DNA from: Symsagittifera roscoffensis
Lineage: Eukaryota > Xenacoelomorpha > Acoela > Convolutidae
DNA: 64,000 nucleotides
Reading direction: 5' to 3'
Assembly (NCBI RefSeq): GCF_963678635.1
Contig: NC_087064.1
Span: 72,911,465 to 72,975,464, forward strand
The translations under genes and the position numbers were made by a program. The notes beneath the pieces are model-generated. The model did not search any database. It had not been told where the DNA came from and saw nothing but the letters and a program-made list of their open reading frames with translations. Positions 9,961-20,120 of this stretch are shown in pieces (position 1 is the first letter of the stretch; every line of letters begins with the position of its first letter).

Positions 9961-10625
9961 AGTCTTGGGACAGTACCGAAGAAGTCTTGGGATAGTGCAG
10001 TCTGGGAACGGTCTTGGAGCAGTGCAATCTTGGGACAGTCTTGGGACAGTGCAGTCTTGGGACAGTCTTGGGACGGTGCAGTCTTGGGACAGTCTTGGGC
10101 CAGAGCAGTCTTGGTACGGTCTTGGGACAGTGGTCTTGGGACAGTGGTCTTGGTACAGTGGTCTTGGGACAGTAGTCTTGAGACACTAGTCTTGGGACAG
10201 TAGTCTTGGGACAGTAGTCTTGGGACAGTAGTCTTGGGACAGTAGTCTTGGGACACTAGTCTTGGGACAGTAGTCTTGGGACAGTAGTCTTGGGACAGTA
10301 GTCTTGGGACAGTAGTCTTGAGACACTAGTCTTGGGACAGTAGTCTTGGGACAGTAGTCTTGGGACAGTAGTCTTGGGACACTAGTCTTGGGACAGTAGT
10401 CTTGGGACAGTAGTCTTGGGACAGTAGTCTTGGGACACTAGTCTTGGGACAGTAGTCTTGGGACAGAAGTCTTGGGACAATAGTCTTGGGACAGTAGTCT
10501 TGGGGCGAGGGTCTTGGAACAGTGGTCTTGGGACACTAACAAGAAGTACTGGGACAGCACCGAGTAGTCTTGGGACAGTAGAGAGAAAGCTTGGGACAGT
10601 ACGTAGAGGTGTTGGGACAGCACCA
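9961..10625. repeat. Minisatellite of 14-bp core agtcttgggacagt
   Basis: The core repeats some 40 times, loosely at the edges and almost exactly between about 10184 and 10500. A variant monomer with 'cact' recurs at 10184, 10254, 10324, 10380 and 10436, so groups of 5, 5, 4 and 4 monomers form a higher-order repeat. Frames stay open on both strands only because of the repeat. It sits in the leader just before gag. Confidence 0.9.
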
Positions 10626-10877
10626 CGAAGTGGTGTGATGGTACTAAAGGGTCTTAAGACAGGTCGAAATAACTGAATCAAAAGCAATAGGACTAGTCGG
10701 AACGTTAAATCGCGATAGATCGGATACTGTTGGGATCACGAATTAGTAAAATTTGAATAAATCTTATAAGGAACAGGAAAGTAGTTTTTCTTTTTATTAT
10801 CAAAAAAATTTTTTATTCTTAAAATAGGATTTTGTAAATAGCAATATTGTAAATAGAATCAATTGTAAATAAAAGTC
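10626..10877. other. AT-rich end of leader before gag
   Basis: AT-rich stretch with 'gtaaatagcaatattgtaaa' just upstream of the first gag ATG. No further feature is seen. Confidence 0.3.
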
Positions 10878-11864
10878 ATGAGACGGAGCAGGGTACCTGT
10901 AGCTGAAAAAAGAGCTACAGAATCAAAGACAAAATATAACTCGTCGCTACGAAAAAAGACATCGGTTGGCCCAAGAATAACAAAGGAGAAATTTTCAGTT
11001 AGCATGGTCAACACAAGGAGTACTAGAGATAACAAGACAAAAGAGGGCGCGGAAGGGAAACAAGCGGAACCCGCCAACGAGATTGACCTAGAAACACCAG
11101 ACCAGAGTGTGGATGAGGTGGAGAAGAAGACGACGGAGTCGACACCAATGCCGAATGCAGAGGAACCAAATCAAAAGTCGATGGAGTTCTCGCCGATAGA
11201 CACTGTGGAGGACACAACAGGCAACACGCCAGAAACAGTAAAGGACGAGTCCCAAGTAAAAAGAACGTCATTTACTGAAAGGTTGGCAATGATGGTCGGG
11301 ATGAAATCAAGAGACATAGTGACGGAGGAACCGAAAACCGAGAAAGGCAAAACATTTGGAACAGTTTCCACGAAAACGACAGTGACCAACCAAGACGAAG
11401 ACCAAGTTAAAAAGGGAGCAGCAGCCAACAGCAGGGCAACAGATGACTATGAAACAACAACTTCTCTTGAGCTGGGCGATCTGATGGCGAAGCTAGATCA
11501 GATCGACAAGAGACTAAAGCACAGCGAGGAGGATAGAGAGGTGATAAAGAAAGAATTAAGATACAACAAACACGAGTACCTGGACAACTATTTCAATCTG
11601 GCGAAAGCGACAGAAGAAAAGCTTCAGCAGATGTCAGACAAAGTAGATGCCACTGATAGAGAGCGAGGCAAGAACATCAAAAAAGATAAGCAAGAGATGA
11701 AGCAACGGTATGACGCAGTGAACAGCCAGTTGGGGAGTCTGGAAACGAGAATGGACGCAATGAGTAGGGACCAGGCTGAGAGTTCATGTGCAATACAGGA
11801 AAAACTAGACGCCATCTTGAGAAACTCTACCTCACAGGACAGGCCGGCAGCGGATCGAACGTAA
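10878..11864 (+). CDS. gag: Gag N-terminal part (matrix-like, charged)
   Basis: This open frame of 328 codons starts at ATG 10878. An ATG at 11004 opening MVNTRSTRDN is a likelier start, because a matching MVNTR-type beginning exists in the decayed relative near 35684. The protein is rich in Lys, Glu and Thr, with a long helical, coiled-coil-like second half (about residues 195-320). It ends at TAA 11862. The same frame stays open beyond that stop for another ~35 codons, so the stop may be a lesion. Its role would be the N-terminal part of the structural polyprotein, inferred from position. Confidence 0.65.
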   Translation: MRRSRVPVAEKRATESKTKYNSSLRKKTSVGPRITKEKFSVSMVNTRSTRDNKTKEGAEGKQAEPANEIDLETPDQSVDEVEKKTTESTPMPNAEEPNQKSMEFSPIDTVEDTTGNTPETVKDESQVKRTSFTERLAMMVGMKSRDIVTEEPKTEKGKTFGTVSTKTTVTNQDEDQVKKGAAANSRATDDYETTTSLELGDLMAKLDQIDKRLKHSEEDREVIKKELRYNKHEYLDNYFNLAKATEEKLQQMSDKVDATDRERGKNIKKDKQEMKQRYDAVNSQLGSLETRMDAMSRDQAESSCAIQEKLDAILRNSTSQDRPAADRT

Positions 11865-11971
11865 GGCAACAGAGTTGACTTTGTGGAACCACAACGGAAC
11901 AAACGGCAATCAACACCGTTACCATTACCCCGGGATGCGGCGAGCACAGCACCGGGGGTGCCAAAGCAATT

Positions 11972-13134
11972 ATGAAAAGTGGAGCAGCAAATACGACGAG
12001 TGGTCCAGGGGATTCCACGACTCACAATAACGTAGGACCGGATGCTATGACGTGGGCAAGCACCTGGGAGATGATGAACAGGACACTAGAAGCCTTCGCC
12101 ACGAGGAACACCGACTCGAATGACAGAGGAGGTAGCAAATCCAGGAAAACTTTCAAAAAACCGAAAGAATTCAAGGATGATTCAGACGAACGCATTGATA
12201 CTTGGGTAGAAGTCATGAGATTACACTTGGAACAAGACAACTTGAACGATGAGAGACAAGCATGCACAGCGATACTCAGCAACTTAGAAGGCACGGCGTT
12301 GAAATGCGTGGTTGCGAAGAAGGAAGAGAACGCGACACTGCGGATAAAATCTTCGAGATATTGTTGAATCGATTCAGGTCAGGCATGAAGGGTCATCCAG
12401 CGATGATGCGATTTGAAAAGAGAAGACAAAGGGACGATGAATCGATTGATCGGTTCCTAGATTATCTCGAGAGCTTGAGACGAAGAAGTGATCCGGAAGA
12501 GTCAACGAACAGAAGAAACTTTAGCATCGCCTCAAAGTTTATTGATGGGGTAAAAAGTGATGACTTGAGAACAATGTTAGCAACGTACTACATATTGTCG
12601 AAAGACAATGCACCGACTTCAGAAGAGATGAGACAGAAGTCAAGAGAGTACATGTTAATGAAGCCCAAGAAATACTCATATTCGGATAACAGGAACATGC
12701 AAGGGGGGAGCCAACCACAAAGTTCGTCATGGTACAAGCCTAGAGATGACATGGACAAAGGTAGATCATGCGCAAACTGCGGGTCAGCTGATCATCACGT
12801 GGCGGATTGCACAACATACAAGCAGGGCATGAAGAGTCTGGGATATGCACCAGATGAGGAGGATATGAGCCAGATGGAGGAACACGAGTACTATAGTGGC
12901 TTAATCATCAAAATAGGTGCAAGATGCTTCTTCTGCAATCAGGAGGGGCACTTCAGGATGGACTGTCCTTTGTTTTTCGAGGCAGTCAAGAACCAGAGTC
13001 ACCCCAAGCATAAATTGGCATTAGCGGCGGTGCAGAATCAGCGAAATAGACAAACTGAGTTTGAAACCAAAAAACTTGGAAGCACCGAGTACGGAACTGC
13101 CAACGAAGACAGTGAAGGCTGTAACGCAAGTTAA
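11972..13134 (+). pseudogene. gag: Gag capsid and nucleocapsid part (frameshifted)
   Basis: The capsid-like region begins near 12048 and holds the usual Gypsy gag pattern of Trp-containing helices. The frame changes near 12335-12345, where the first frame stops at 12367 and the homologous protein continues in the frame open from 12262. Two perfect zinc knuckles follow: CANCGSADHHVADC (12769-12810) and CFFCNQEGHFRMDC (12925-12966), both CX2CX4HX4C. These bind the genomic RNA in known gag proteins. The frame ends at TAA 13132-13134 and overlaps the protease frame by 74 bases. At least one lesion separates the parts. Confidence 0.85.
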
Positions 13135-14464
13135 TAGTGCGATAGAGGCCACGGCCAGGAATGCCCTAGAGATAAATCATGAGAAAGCGGCGTCAGAGGC
13201 GATTAGCAAGGTGAAACAGGACCTAGCGACGAAGGAAATAGAGCAACGGTTGAAGCAAGAGATCGACAGACAGAGGTTGAATGAGACGTTAAGTTGCTCG
13301 GTGCCAGTGCCAGAAGCTGTAGCAGGGTCGACAAAGAGGGGGAATTGCAACACTCTGAAAATGGTGACGAAAAAGCCATTCGGCATAACCAAAATCGGAG
13401 CCAGGATAATGTCAATAAAAACTGTAGGTGACCATGAGGTGACAAGGAACTTAAGCGAACCCAGAGACCAGACATTAATGCACATCGACGTGTACGCAGA
13501 TTACTTGAGTGCGATAAGCCCAGAGACGACTTCTAGAGCCTTGAGGGCGCTACTCACGAGAGGTGGCAGCAAGTCGGTCCGTGTGGACAACAGATATACA
13601 GAAGCCTATGGTCCGCATGAGGCGATGTTGAATATAGATGGGATAAACATCTACACGAAAACAATGATAACATGTGATGAAGATCTAGTGGGGCAGATCT
13701 ACGTGGGCAGAGAAGAACTAAAGGTGAGATCGATTGAACACTGTGCTATGCTGGAGGAAGATGCAATGCACATCGGGACGGAGGCAGACGTATCAGCACA
13801 TGTGCTTGACATAAGTGGCAAGAAGACTCAGTTGCGTGGGTTACTCGATACTGGAGCGGTCTTGAGTGTAGTACCAATCGAAACTTGGGAACGAATGGGC
13901 TGCGACAAAGATGACTTGATAGACTCGAGAATACGGATGTCAGCTGCAAACAAAGGGGCGCTGCGGGTGCTAGGCAGAACACCAATAATAGCCCTAAATC
14001 TGGGGGAACGCAATCTGTGGATGAGCTTTCTTGTGGTAGAAAACCTAGATGAGTCTGACCAGTTCATTTTAGGCAGAGACTTCATCAGGAACTTCGACGT
14101 AACAATTGATTTAAACAATGCGATGTTCAGGATACGGAACCCGGATAGGAGGTACGCAACTAAACCGGTAAATTTAATAATAGCGAATGAAAATAAAGCA
14201 CCGGTATTCTTGAGTAGGAGGGTGAGGCTGAAGGCGAACGAAGCGGTAATTGTAAGCTTGCGAATGAAAAATTACAATGAACTAAGTGACAACAAGCAAG
14301 TATGCATAGTCCCAAATCCTAATAGTCAAAGTGCTGCTGTTTTAGGAAGATCCTTCTCGATAACCAAGAGCGGTCTCTGCGTCAGTGTCTTGTTGAATAC
14401 TCTTGATATACCCATCACGATACAAAGGGGGGGGGAGGAAGCTGGGATATGCTTTACCCGTTAA
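13061..14464 (+). CDS. pro: Aspartic protease (retropepsin) region
   Basis: The open frame is 467 codons long. No ATG opens it, so it is probably read by frameshift from gag, which it overlaps. The first ~200 residues are a charged linker. The retropepsin core follows: RGLLDTGAVLSVVP with catalytic Asp at residue 263 (13847), then the partner FILGRDFIRNFD in the second half of the fold. This protease would cut the Gag and Pol polyproteins. A run of eight G (14428-14435) near the end is followed by loss of a sensible frame and a stop at 14462, so a one-base slip there is likely. A decayed homologue of the linker part lies at 37590-37770. Confidence 0.85.
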   Translation: MKPKNLEAPSTELPTKTVKAVTQVNSAIEATARNALEINHEKAASEAISKVKQDLATKEIEQRLKQEIDRQRLNETLSCSVPVPEAVAGSTKRGNCNTLKMVTKKPFGITKIGARIMSIKTVGDHEVTRNLSEPRDQTLMHIDVYADYLSAISPETTSRALRALLTRGGSKSVRVDNRYTEAYGPHEAMLNIDGINIYTKTMITCDEDLVGQIYVGREELKVRSIEHCAMLEEDAMHIGTEADVSAHVLDISGKKTQLRGLLDTGAVLSVVPIETWERMGCDKDDLIDSRIRMSAANKGALRVLGRTPIIALNLGERNLWMSFLVVENLDESDQFILGRDFIRNFDVTIDLNNAMFRIRNPDRRYATKPVNLIIANENKAPVFLSRRVRLKANEAVIVSLRMKNYNELSDNKQVCIVPNPNSQSAAVLGRSFSITKSGLCVSVLLNTLDIPITIQRGGEEAGICFTR

Positions 14465-14611
14465 AACTCGATATGAAATGACTTAAAATTCAAAACAAAA
14501 TGAAGTTGTTGATTGTCCCAATCATAGGGACAAAATTTGTATCTTGAGACGATTGAAGAAAATAAAAGGTTCATCAGGTCTTGTGAAATCACTTAAGTCA
14601 GAGACAGATGA
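14465..14611. other. Broken junction between protease and reverse transcriptase
   Basis: No frame is open across this stretch, though pol elements of this type usually run on. It probably holds decayed coding sequence. Confidence 0.4.
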
Positions 14612-15739
14612 TTGACTCTCGAGCTGTTCGAATTTTCCGGACGGCCCACACTAGATGAAATGCAGAGTTATAAACCGGCCCTACCGGAGATCGAACATAT
14701 AAGGGGCAAGATGACGGACGAACAGCTCGAGGCCATCAAGGACGTACTAGAGCGGAACGAGGAAGTTTTTTCGAGACATAAGGCAGACATCGGGTGTTGT
14801 AATTTTGTTGAGCATGAAATAGAACTTGAAGAGAATGCGGTACCACACAGGGAGGGGGCGAGGCGCATGACCCCACACAAATCAGAGGCATGTAGGAAAG
14901 AAATAGAGACATTACTAGAGTATGACATGATAGAACCATCCAAGTCACCGTGGGCGTGTGGAGTAGTGATGGCCAGAAAGAAAGGCGAACAATTGAGGTT
15001 TTGCTGTGACTTTTGGTATCTGAACTCCGTCATGGTGAAGGATGCCTATCCCATACCTAGGATTGACGAGAGCCTCTCGAAGTTAGGTGACGCAAAATTT
15101 TTTACGACTCTTGATTTAGGTTCGGCCTTCTGGCAGCGCCGCTGAGGAAGCAAGACAGGGACAAAACAGGGTTCGCTTGCGAGTTGGGGCTGTTTCAATG
15201 GAAACGGATGCCGTTTGGTCTTTGCAATGCCACAGCTACATTTCAACGGTTGATGGCACATGCGCTGATAGGTGTGACAAAGAAGTACGGCAATCTGGTA
15301 ATGTGCTATGTGGATGACGTGGTAATAGCGACGCCCACACTGGAAGACCACATCGAGCGACTGGACGAGGTGTTTGCATGTATGAAGAGGTCGGGGCTAA
15401 AGTTTAAGCCATCAAAGTGCGAGATACTCAAGGATTCGATAAAATACTTGGGCAGGATGGTGGACAGGCACGGCATCAGACCGGATCCAGATGCAGTAGA
15501 AGCAATTCTAACTTGGAAATCGCCAAAAACGGAACACCAGTTGATGAGCTTCCTGGGTTTTGCGAACTACTACAGGGAATTCATCAAGGGCTATGCGGAC
15601 ATGGTATACCCGATGCAACAATTAATGAGACACAAAGGCAAAAAGTTCACATGGAACAACGCAGCAGAAGAATCATTCCAAAGAATAAAAGAAGAGTTGT
15701 GCGAGGCACCGGTGTTAGGGATGCCAACGGAAAAAAGGG
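14612..15739 (+). pseudogene. pol: Reverse transcriptase (Ty3/Gypsy type, frameshifted)
   Basis: The domain copies element RNA into DNA. The fingers part (14612-15145) shows the Gypsy signatures EGARRMTPHK, IEPSKSPWACGVVMARKK, LRFCCDFWYLN, DAYPIPRID and FTTLDLGSAFWQ. The frame then breaks near 15138. The palm continues from about 15140 with QWKRMPFGLCNATATFQRLM, the catalytic CYVDDVV (YVDD at 15307-15318), and the thumb-side LKPSKCEI-type and FLGFANYYREF motifs. A second frameshift near 15738 leads into RNase H. All catalytic residues are present, so only the frame is damaged. Confidence 0.9.
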
Positions 15740-17100
15740 ATGTACGTGTTGGATACGGATGCGTCGGTAGTCGCGATTTCTGGAATTCTCCAACAAGAAC
15801 AAGAATGGAACGGGAAGACAGTCTTAAGACCAATAGCATACGGGAGCAAAGTCTTGAGTGACACGGAAATCAAGTACGGGGCACCGAAAGCAGAGATGTT
15901 CGCGGTGGTTACTTTTGTCGAGAAATACAGAGCATACTTAGGCAGTGAGCCATTTAAGCTGCGGTTCGACAACAGGGCACTCAGCTGGCTGAAGACGTAC
16001 TCGATGGACCAGAGCTACATTGGGAGATGGATAGTTTGCCTGGATGGGTACAACATGATAATTGAGCATAGAACAAGGGACAAACATCAGAATGCCGATA
16101 GCTTGAGTAAGAAGACGGAGTTCTACGAAAGACAGGAACAGAAGGAGGCGGATAGGCCCGAAATCAAAGATGGCTTCTCCTTCAAGGACAAAGAAACGTA
16201 TGACAGTCTTCCACTCACGAGATGGCTAGACAAGTCAGGCAAACCGATAGAAGATCACCCCGAATTACCAGAAGAGCCTCCAAAGAAAACAATCTTGAAG
16301 AAGACCCGAGGAATGCCGATAGAGATTATGCTCAAGTCAAAAATTGTGAGAGAGACGCTCAAGGCAAAAGGCCATGATCTCAACCAGGTGGAAACGGGAG
16401 ATACTCAGATAGATGAAGACTTGTGGAGATTACTTGAGAAACTGGCAGATGATAAACCCGTGAACGAAAGAAAGGGTAGGCAGGAACCGGAAGTCACGAT
16501 ACTGCGAAGGAATGAAACAGTTGGCAACGCAGACTCTTTAAGAGGAAGCAATACTGATGGCAAAGAAATTGTGCGGTCACTGGTTGACAAAATGCCCGAT
16601 AACATACTTGAGCGGACTCAGGCTAGGAAAAAGAAAGTGGCGTCTAAGGAAGAAGCTGAACACCTGGGACTAGGTCAAGAGTCCGGGGAGTGGTCCAAGT
16701 CTACGGAGGAAGAAGAAACCGGAGAAGAGAAATTGTCCGGGGAGTGTGAAGTATGGGAGGAAGATTCGGAAAAGAGCAGCGATGATCAGGATAGTCTATG
16801 CATGATACTGGCAGAGGAGAAGATGAGACACCGCGACAGGGAGCTACAAACAGATCCCTCCTCAGGAACGTACAACTCGGGTGAACCAGAAGAACAAGGA
16901 GGAGAAGAACTTGAGAAAATTGCGGTATCGAGGAAACCATTCAGGGAACTATCGTGCAACTCAAATGTCAGAACAAATCTGGTGCCAGAAGATGATACGA
17001 AGAGGATAATATGCGTAAAACTGAAGGATGACATCCACAACCCTGGGGAAATGAATGGACAGATCATGGCACTAAAGGAACATGTCAAAGCGAGATATAG
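15740..17100 (+). CDS. pol: RNase H and long acidic spacer of Pol
   Basis: RNase H begins at once with MYVLDTDASVVAISG, and the further acidic residues of the site follow in EMFAVV, FDNRALSW and NADSLSKK. It would remove RNA from the hybrid during reverse transcription. After residue ~125 comes a spacer of about 330 residues with no recognised fold. It is hydrophilic, rich in Glu, Lys and Ser, and strongly acidic around 16680-16800. Typical Gypsy elements have only a short linker here. The frame continues without a break into integrase. Confidence 0.8.
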
Positions 17101-18448
17101 GCTGTCAGACCTGATAAGGGCCCAAAAGAATGACAAGATGACGAGTAACCTCTCCAAATGGATCCGGACGGGGTGCAATGAGAAAGGGGACCTGGAGGAA
17201 GATAGCTACAAGATCTTGAGCCAGTTCTACAAAGAAAGAAAAGATATACTCTATCACACAGCTGATGGGGTGGTAGCGTGCAAGAGAAAAGATAAGGAGA
17301 AGATATTACACAAGCACAACCTCATCATATTACCACAATTGTATCAGACGGAAGTGTTATTCAGATCGCACGATCAGATGGGGCACCAGGGGATAGACAA
17401 AGTGCAACAGAGAATACTTCACAGGTTTGATTGGCCAGGATTAAGGAAAGCTTGCGAGAGATGGGTGAATGCATGCCTGGCATGCCTGCAAGTAAAAGAC
17501 CCAAGGAAAATGAAGTTCCATCTCAAGTCCGCTGAAAGCTCGGAATTTAATGAGGTGGTGCAGATAGACCATCAAAAAATCTGCATGACAGAGTCGGGAT
17601 ATAACCAGAAACTGGTTATAATAGATCACTTCACAAAGATGGCAGAAGCGGTCCCGTGGCAGACAGCCTCAGCAGAGGAGACTTGTGACCACCTGATAAC
17701 GCATTGGATATCACGGTATGGTTGTCCAATGACTTTTCAGTCAGACAACGGCAAAGCCTTTGTGGAAGACTTGACAAAAGAATTGATGAAGAGGTCACAC
17801 ATTGCTCAAGCACACTCGACAACCTACCATCCTCAGACCAACGGGCTGGTAGAGAAACAGAATAGAACGTTGGTGAACATGCTGAGGGTATACTGCTCAA
17901 GATACATGACGGACTGGGATAAATATCTGCCGCAAGTCGTAGGGGCGTACAACAGTACGCAACACTCAACAACGGGTATCAGTCCTTTGATGATGTTGAC
18001 GGGCAAGGAGAGAGCAATGCCCCTGACATTCTTTCACCCGGAATACGAAGGGAAGAGGACGTCGCCTCAAGCTTACGTGAAAGAAGCGATCAGGAGACAG
18101 CAGGAACTAAACGAAATCTGCAGGAGGAACACTGCGCAAGCACAAATGAGACAGCGCAAGAAGTATGATGAAAAGATACTACAGGCGAAGCCATGTGAAG
18201 TGGGCCAGTACGTGTGGGTCTTCCAGAATGTCATACCGCCCAAAGGGACAAAGAAACTACTTAAGAAATGGAGGGGACCATTCATGATAACGGAAGTAAA
18301 CCAACAAGGACGGTTCTACCGCTTGAGTACGGGGCGAGCAGCACATTATGAAAATCTGAAGCCTCACGTCCCATCCCCAGAGTACTGGTGTATACCACAG
18401 GACATGGAGGGACTGGAGTACCTACTGACTGGTGGAGCCAGCGTGTGA
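17101..18448 (+). CDS. pol: Integrase (DDE type) with GPF-type C-terminal module
   Basis: This is the same open frame as RNase H (15740-18448, 902 codons). The zinc-binding module has His544-X4-His549 and Cys579-X2-Cys582 (SHDQMGH and CLAC). The catalytic triad is Asp610, Asp669 and Glu705, spaced X58 and X35, in VQIDHQK, FQSDNGKAF and NGLVEKQNR. The second spacing is the canonical 35. A GPY/F-like module follows (KKWRGPFMITEV near 18265-18300), then HYENLKPH. It would insert the cDNA into the host chromosome. The frame ends at TGA 18446-18448, where the next frame overlaps, so pol probably once ran on. Confidence 0.92.
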
Positions 18449-19244
18449 AGTGAACGAAAAAGGCACCAGAGAGAAAAATGATGGCAACGAGAACTTGAGT
18501 TTGGATGACAATGAAAAGATTGAAGCGGACTCTGAAGCGGATTCCTTTGTGGATGAAGACTGGAACAATCCGGAGCAGGGAGAGGTGCCGAAGTGGACAG
18601 ATTCAGACTTACCAATACCAGCGGGGACTAGGAGTGGCAATCGCAAACGGACAGGCATGAGGTACAACAGGTACGGATATGATTTCTTGATTGATAAGAT
18701 ACAGCCCAATGAACTAAGCGAAGAGCTACTAAGTGTGGGCGAACTAGCAGACGACGGTGAATGGCAAATTATCAATGATAATGAGCACTACCCGCAGGAA
18801 GACTACTCGACACCAGAACGACAGACAGATTTGGAACAGAGCAATATAGAGAGGAGGGAGAATACGAACTTGAGGATATTAGAATGGATGCGCGATGTCA
18901 AGAACGGAAGCGGCGAAGGACAAAGCATCCAACAAGTCGACGTGTCAGCGGGAAAGCACATGAAAACGGAGGATCCCCTCTTCGACTGGACAGCAACAGA
19001 CAGGCCGCTCGAGATTCCACCAGACAATTTGGACCCAGCACCATCGACGGGGACGTCGATAAATATTTTTGTCCGGGGAGTGGGTGTAGGACTTACCCAC
19101 ACCGAAAATTTGATGATAAAGAAACTCAGGGAAGTAAGAGAAACGAGCAAACTGGAACTGGATGGGGAGGAGGCTGAGCCTACCATAGGGCGGAATCTCA
19201 AAACGAAGTTTGAAATACCCAACGAATACTCGAGAACATCCTGA
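18432..19244 (+). CDS. Acidic C-terminal extension of Pol
   Basis: This frame of ~270 codons overlaps the integrase end and has no ATG at its beginning, so it probably represents pol continued after a one-base slip. It is hydrophilic and acidic (DNEKIEADSEAD, DEDWNNPEQGE), with a basic patch GNRKRTGMRYNRYGYDF near residue 75. The end at 19242-19244 overlaps the macro-domain frame. I recognise no domain in it. Confidence 0.6.
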   Translation: MEPACEVNEKGTREKNDGNENLSLDDNEKIEADSEADSFVDEDWNNPEQGEVPKWTDSDLPIPAGTRSGNRKRTGMRYNRYGYDFLIDKIQPNELSEELLSVGELADDGEWQIINDNEHYPQEDYSTPERQTDLEQSNIERRENTNLRILEWMRDVKNGSGEGQSIQQVDVSAGKHMKTEDPLFDWTATDRPLEIPPDNLDPAPSTGTSINIFVRGVGVGLTHTENLMIKKLREVRETSKLELDGEEAEPTIGRNLKTKFEIPNEYSRTS

Positions 19245-19684
19245 TAACGGATAGCGACTTCATTCTGTCGGACAGGACTAGCGCAATCTGTATCACGGCG
19301 GACATGAGTTTCAAATCAAGACTGGAGGCCGACTTCAAGAGAGAATACCAGAACGTTGAGTTTCTATTCAGACAGAGACTGGGGCTGGGAGGAATGGCTG
19401 CGCTTCCCTCATCAGTAGCACAAGTCCCAGGCAAATACCTGTGCTTCTTAGTGACGAGGGTCAGTGAGAAGAACACGATCGATCCTGAACACTTGATGTT
19501 GGCACTGACGAGACTGCGAGACTTCATGATCGAAAGAAGAATAACGGAAGTCTCAATGCCGGTCTATGACCCGAACAGGGGCAAGTTGAGCCCAAGGGAA
19601 TAATATGCTATCCTACACGTGGTCTTCGCAGAAACGGAGATAATGGTACATCTGCACAAGAAATACTACTTGAGTATCGCCTGA
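19229..19684 (+). pseudogene. Macro domain of TARG1/OARD1-Poa1 type (one in-frame stop)
   Basis: Read from 19229, the sequence begins ILITDSDFILSDRTSAICIT and then has a helix SRLEADFKREYQNVEFLFRQ, the strand YLCFLVTR, VSEKNTIDPEHL, the helix LMLALTRLRDFMIERRI and the strand EVSMPVYDP. This order (loss of a free N-terminal region, then helix, GxxAxL strand, FLVT strand, helix, SMP strand) matches the short macro domains that bind or remove ADP-ribose. A Lys sits where TARG1-like enzymes have their catalytic Lys, but the Gly-rich loop with the partner Asp (GCGLD type) is replaced by YDPNRGK. Removal activity is therefore doubtful. TAA at 19601-19603 interrupts the frame, and the homologous end continues in frame (YAILHVVFAETEIMVHLHKK) to TGA 19682-19684. 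It lies directly after the Pol extension. Family assignment is by eye. Confidence 0.65.
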
Positions 19685-19940
19685 GTCGGGTACATGGGGG
19701 TCTCGAGTTGGGCATGAAGGGATCTCAAGTTAGGTATTGGGGCACGGAACAAGTAAAAGGATCTTAAATGTGATTGGCATGACAATTAAATTTTAAATGA
19801 CTGACGGTGCTAAAACATAAAATGAATCTGCATGCTCTTAGAAAACTTCCAATTGAATTATTTTAGTAGAACGAAAGTTTTAACTATAATAATGGGGGGG
19901 GGGGGTTTAGTTTAGGAACATAGCATCTTAGTCTAAAGAT

Positions 19941-19956
19941 CAAGTTTTATTTTCAG
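19941..19956 (+). promoter_or_regulatory. 3' splice-site-like sequence upstream of ORF3
   Basis: The sequence caagttttattttcag ends in AG after a pyrimidine-rich tract. It is the best acceptor in the spacer and lies 217 bases before the first ORF3 ATG. A donor-like GTGAGTAC occurs in the LTR. Splicing is inferred and not shown. Confidence 0.4.
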
Positions 19957-20067
19957 ATTGATTTGGTAAAATCAAGTTGACTACCCAACTATACTCAACT
20001 GAAAGAGACAAGAAGGTCTTGAACAAACCCACAGTCAGCAACATTTGCAAAGGTTATTTCTCAAGTA

Positions 20068-20120
20068 CTCAAGTTGGTACGGTAATTCTCAAGTTGGTAC
20101 GGTAATTCTCAAGTTGGTAC
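20068..20120. repeat. 20-bp tandem repeat ctcaagttggtacggtaatt
   Basis: Copies start at 20068, 20088 and 20108, and the last is incomplete. They lie 50-100 bases upstream of ORF3. Confidence 0.85.

Noticed and set aside
9819-10256. Long minus-strand frames of Ser-Gln-Asp-Tyr-Cys-Pro-Lys-type repeats
   Set aside because: They exist only because the 14-bp minisatellite avoids stops in several frames, and the same is true on the plus strand (9965-10189, 10458-10676).
9961-10625. CRISPR-like array
   Set aside because: Monomers are contiguous without unique spacers, and the context is a eukaryotic retroelement.
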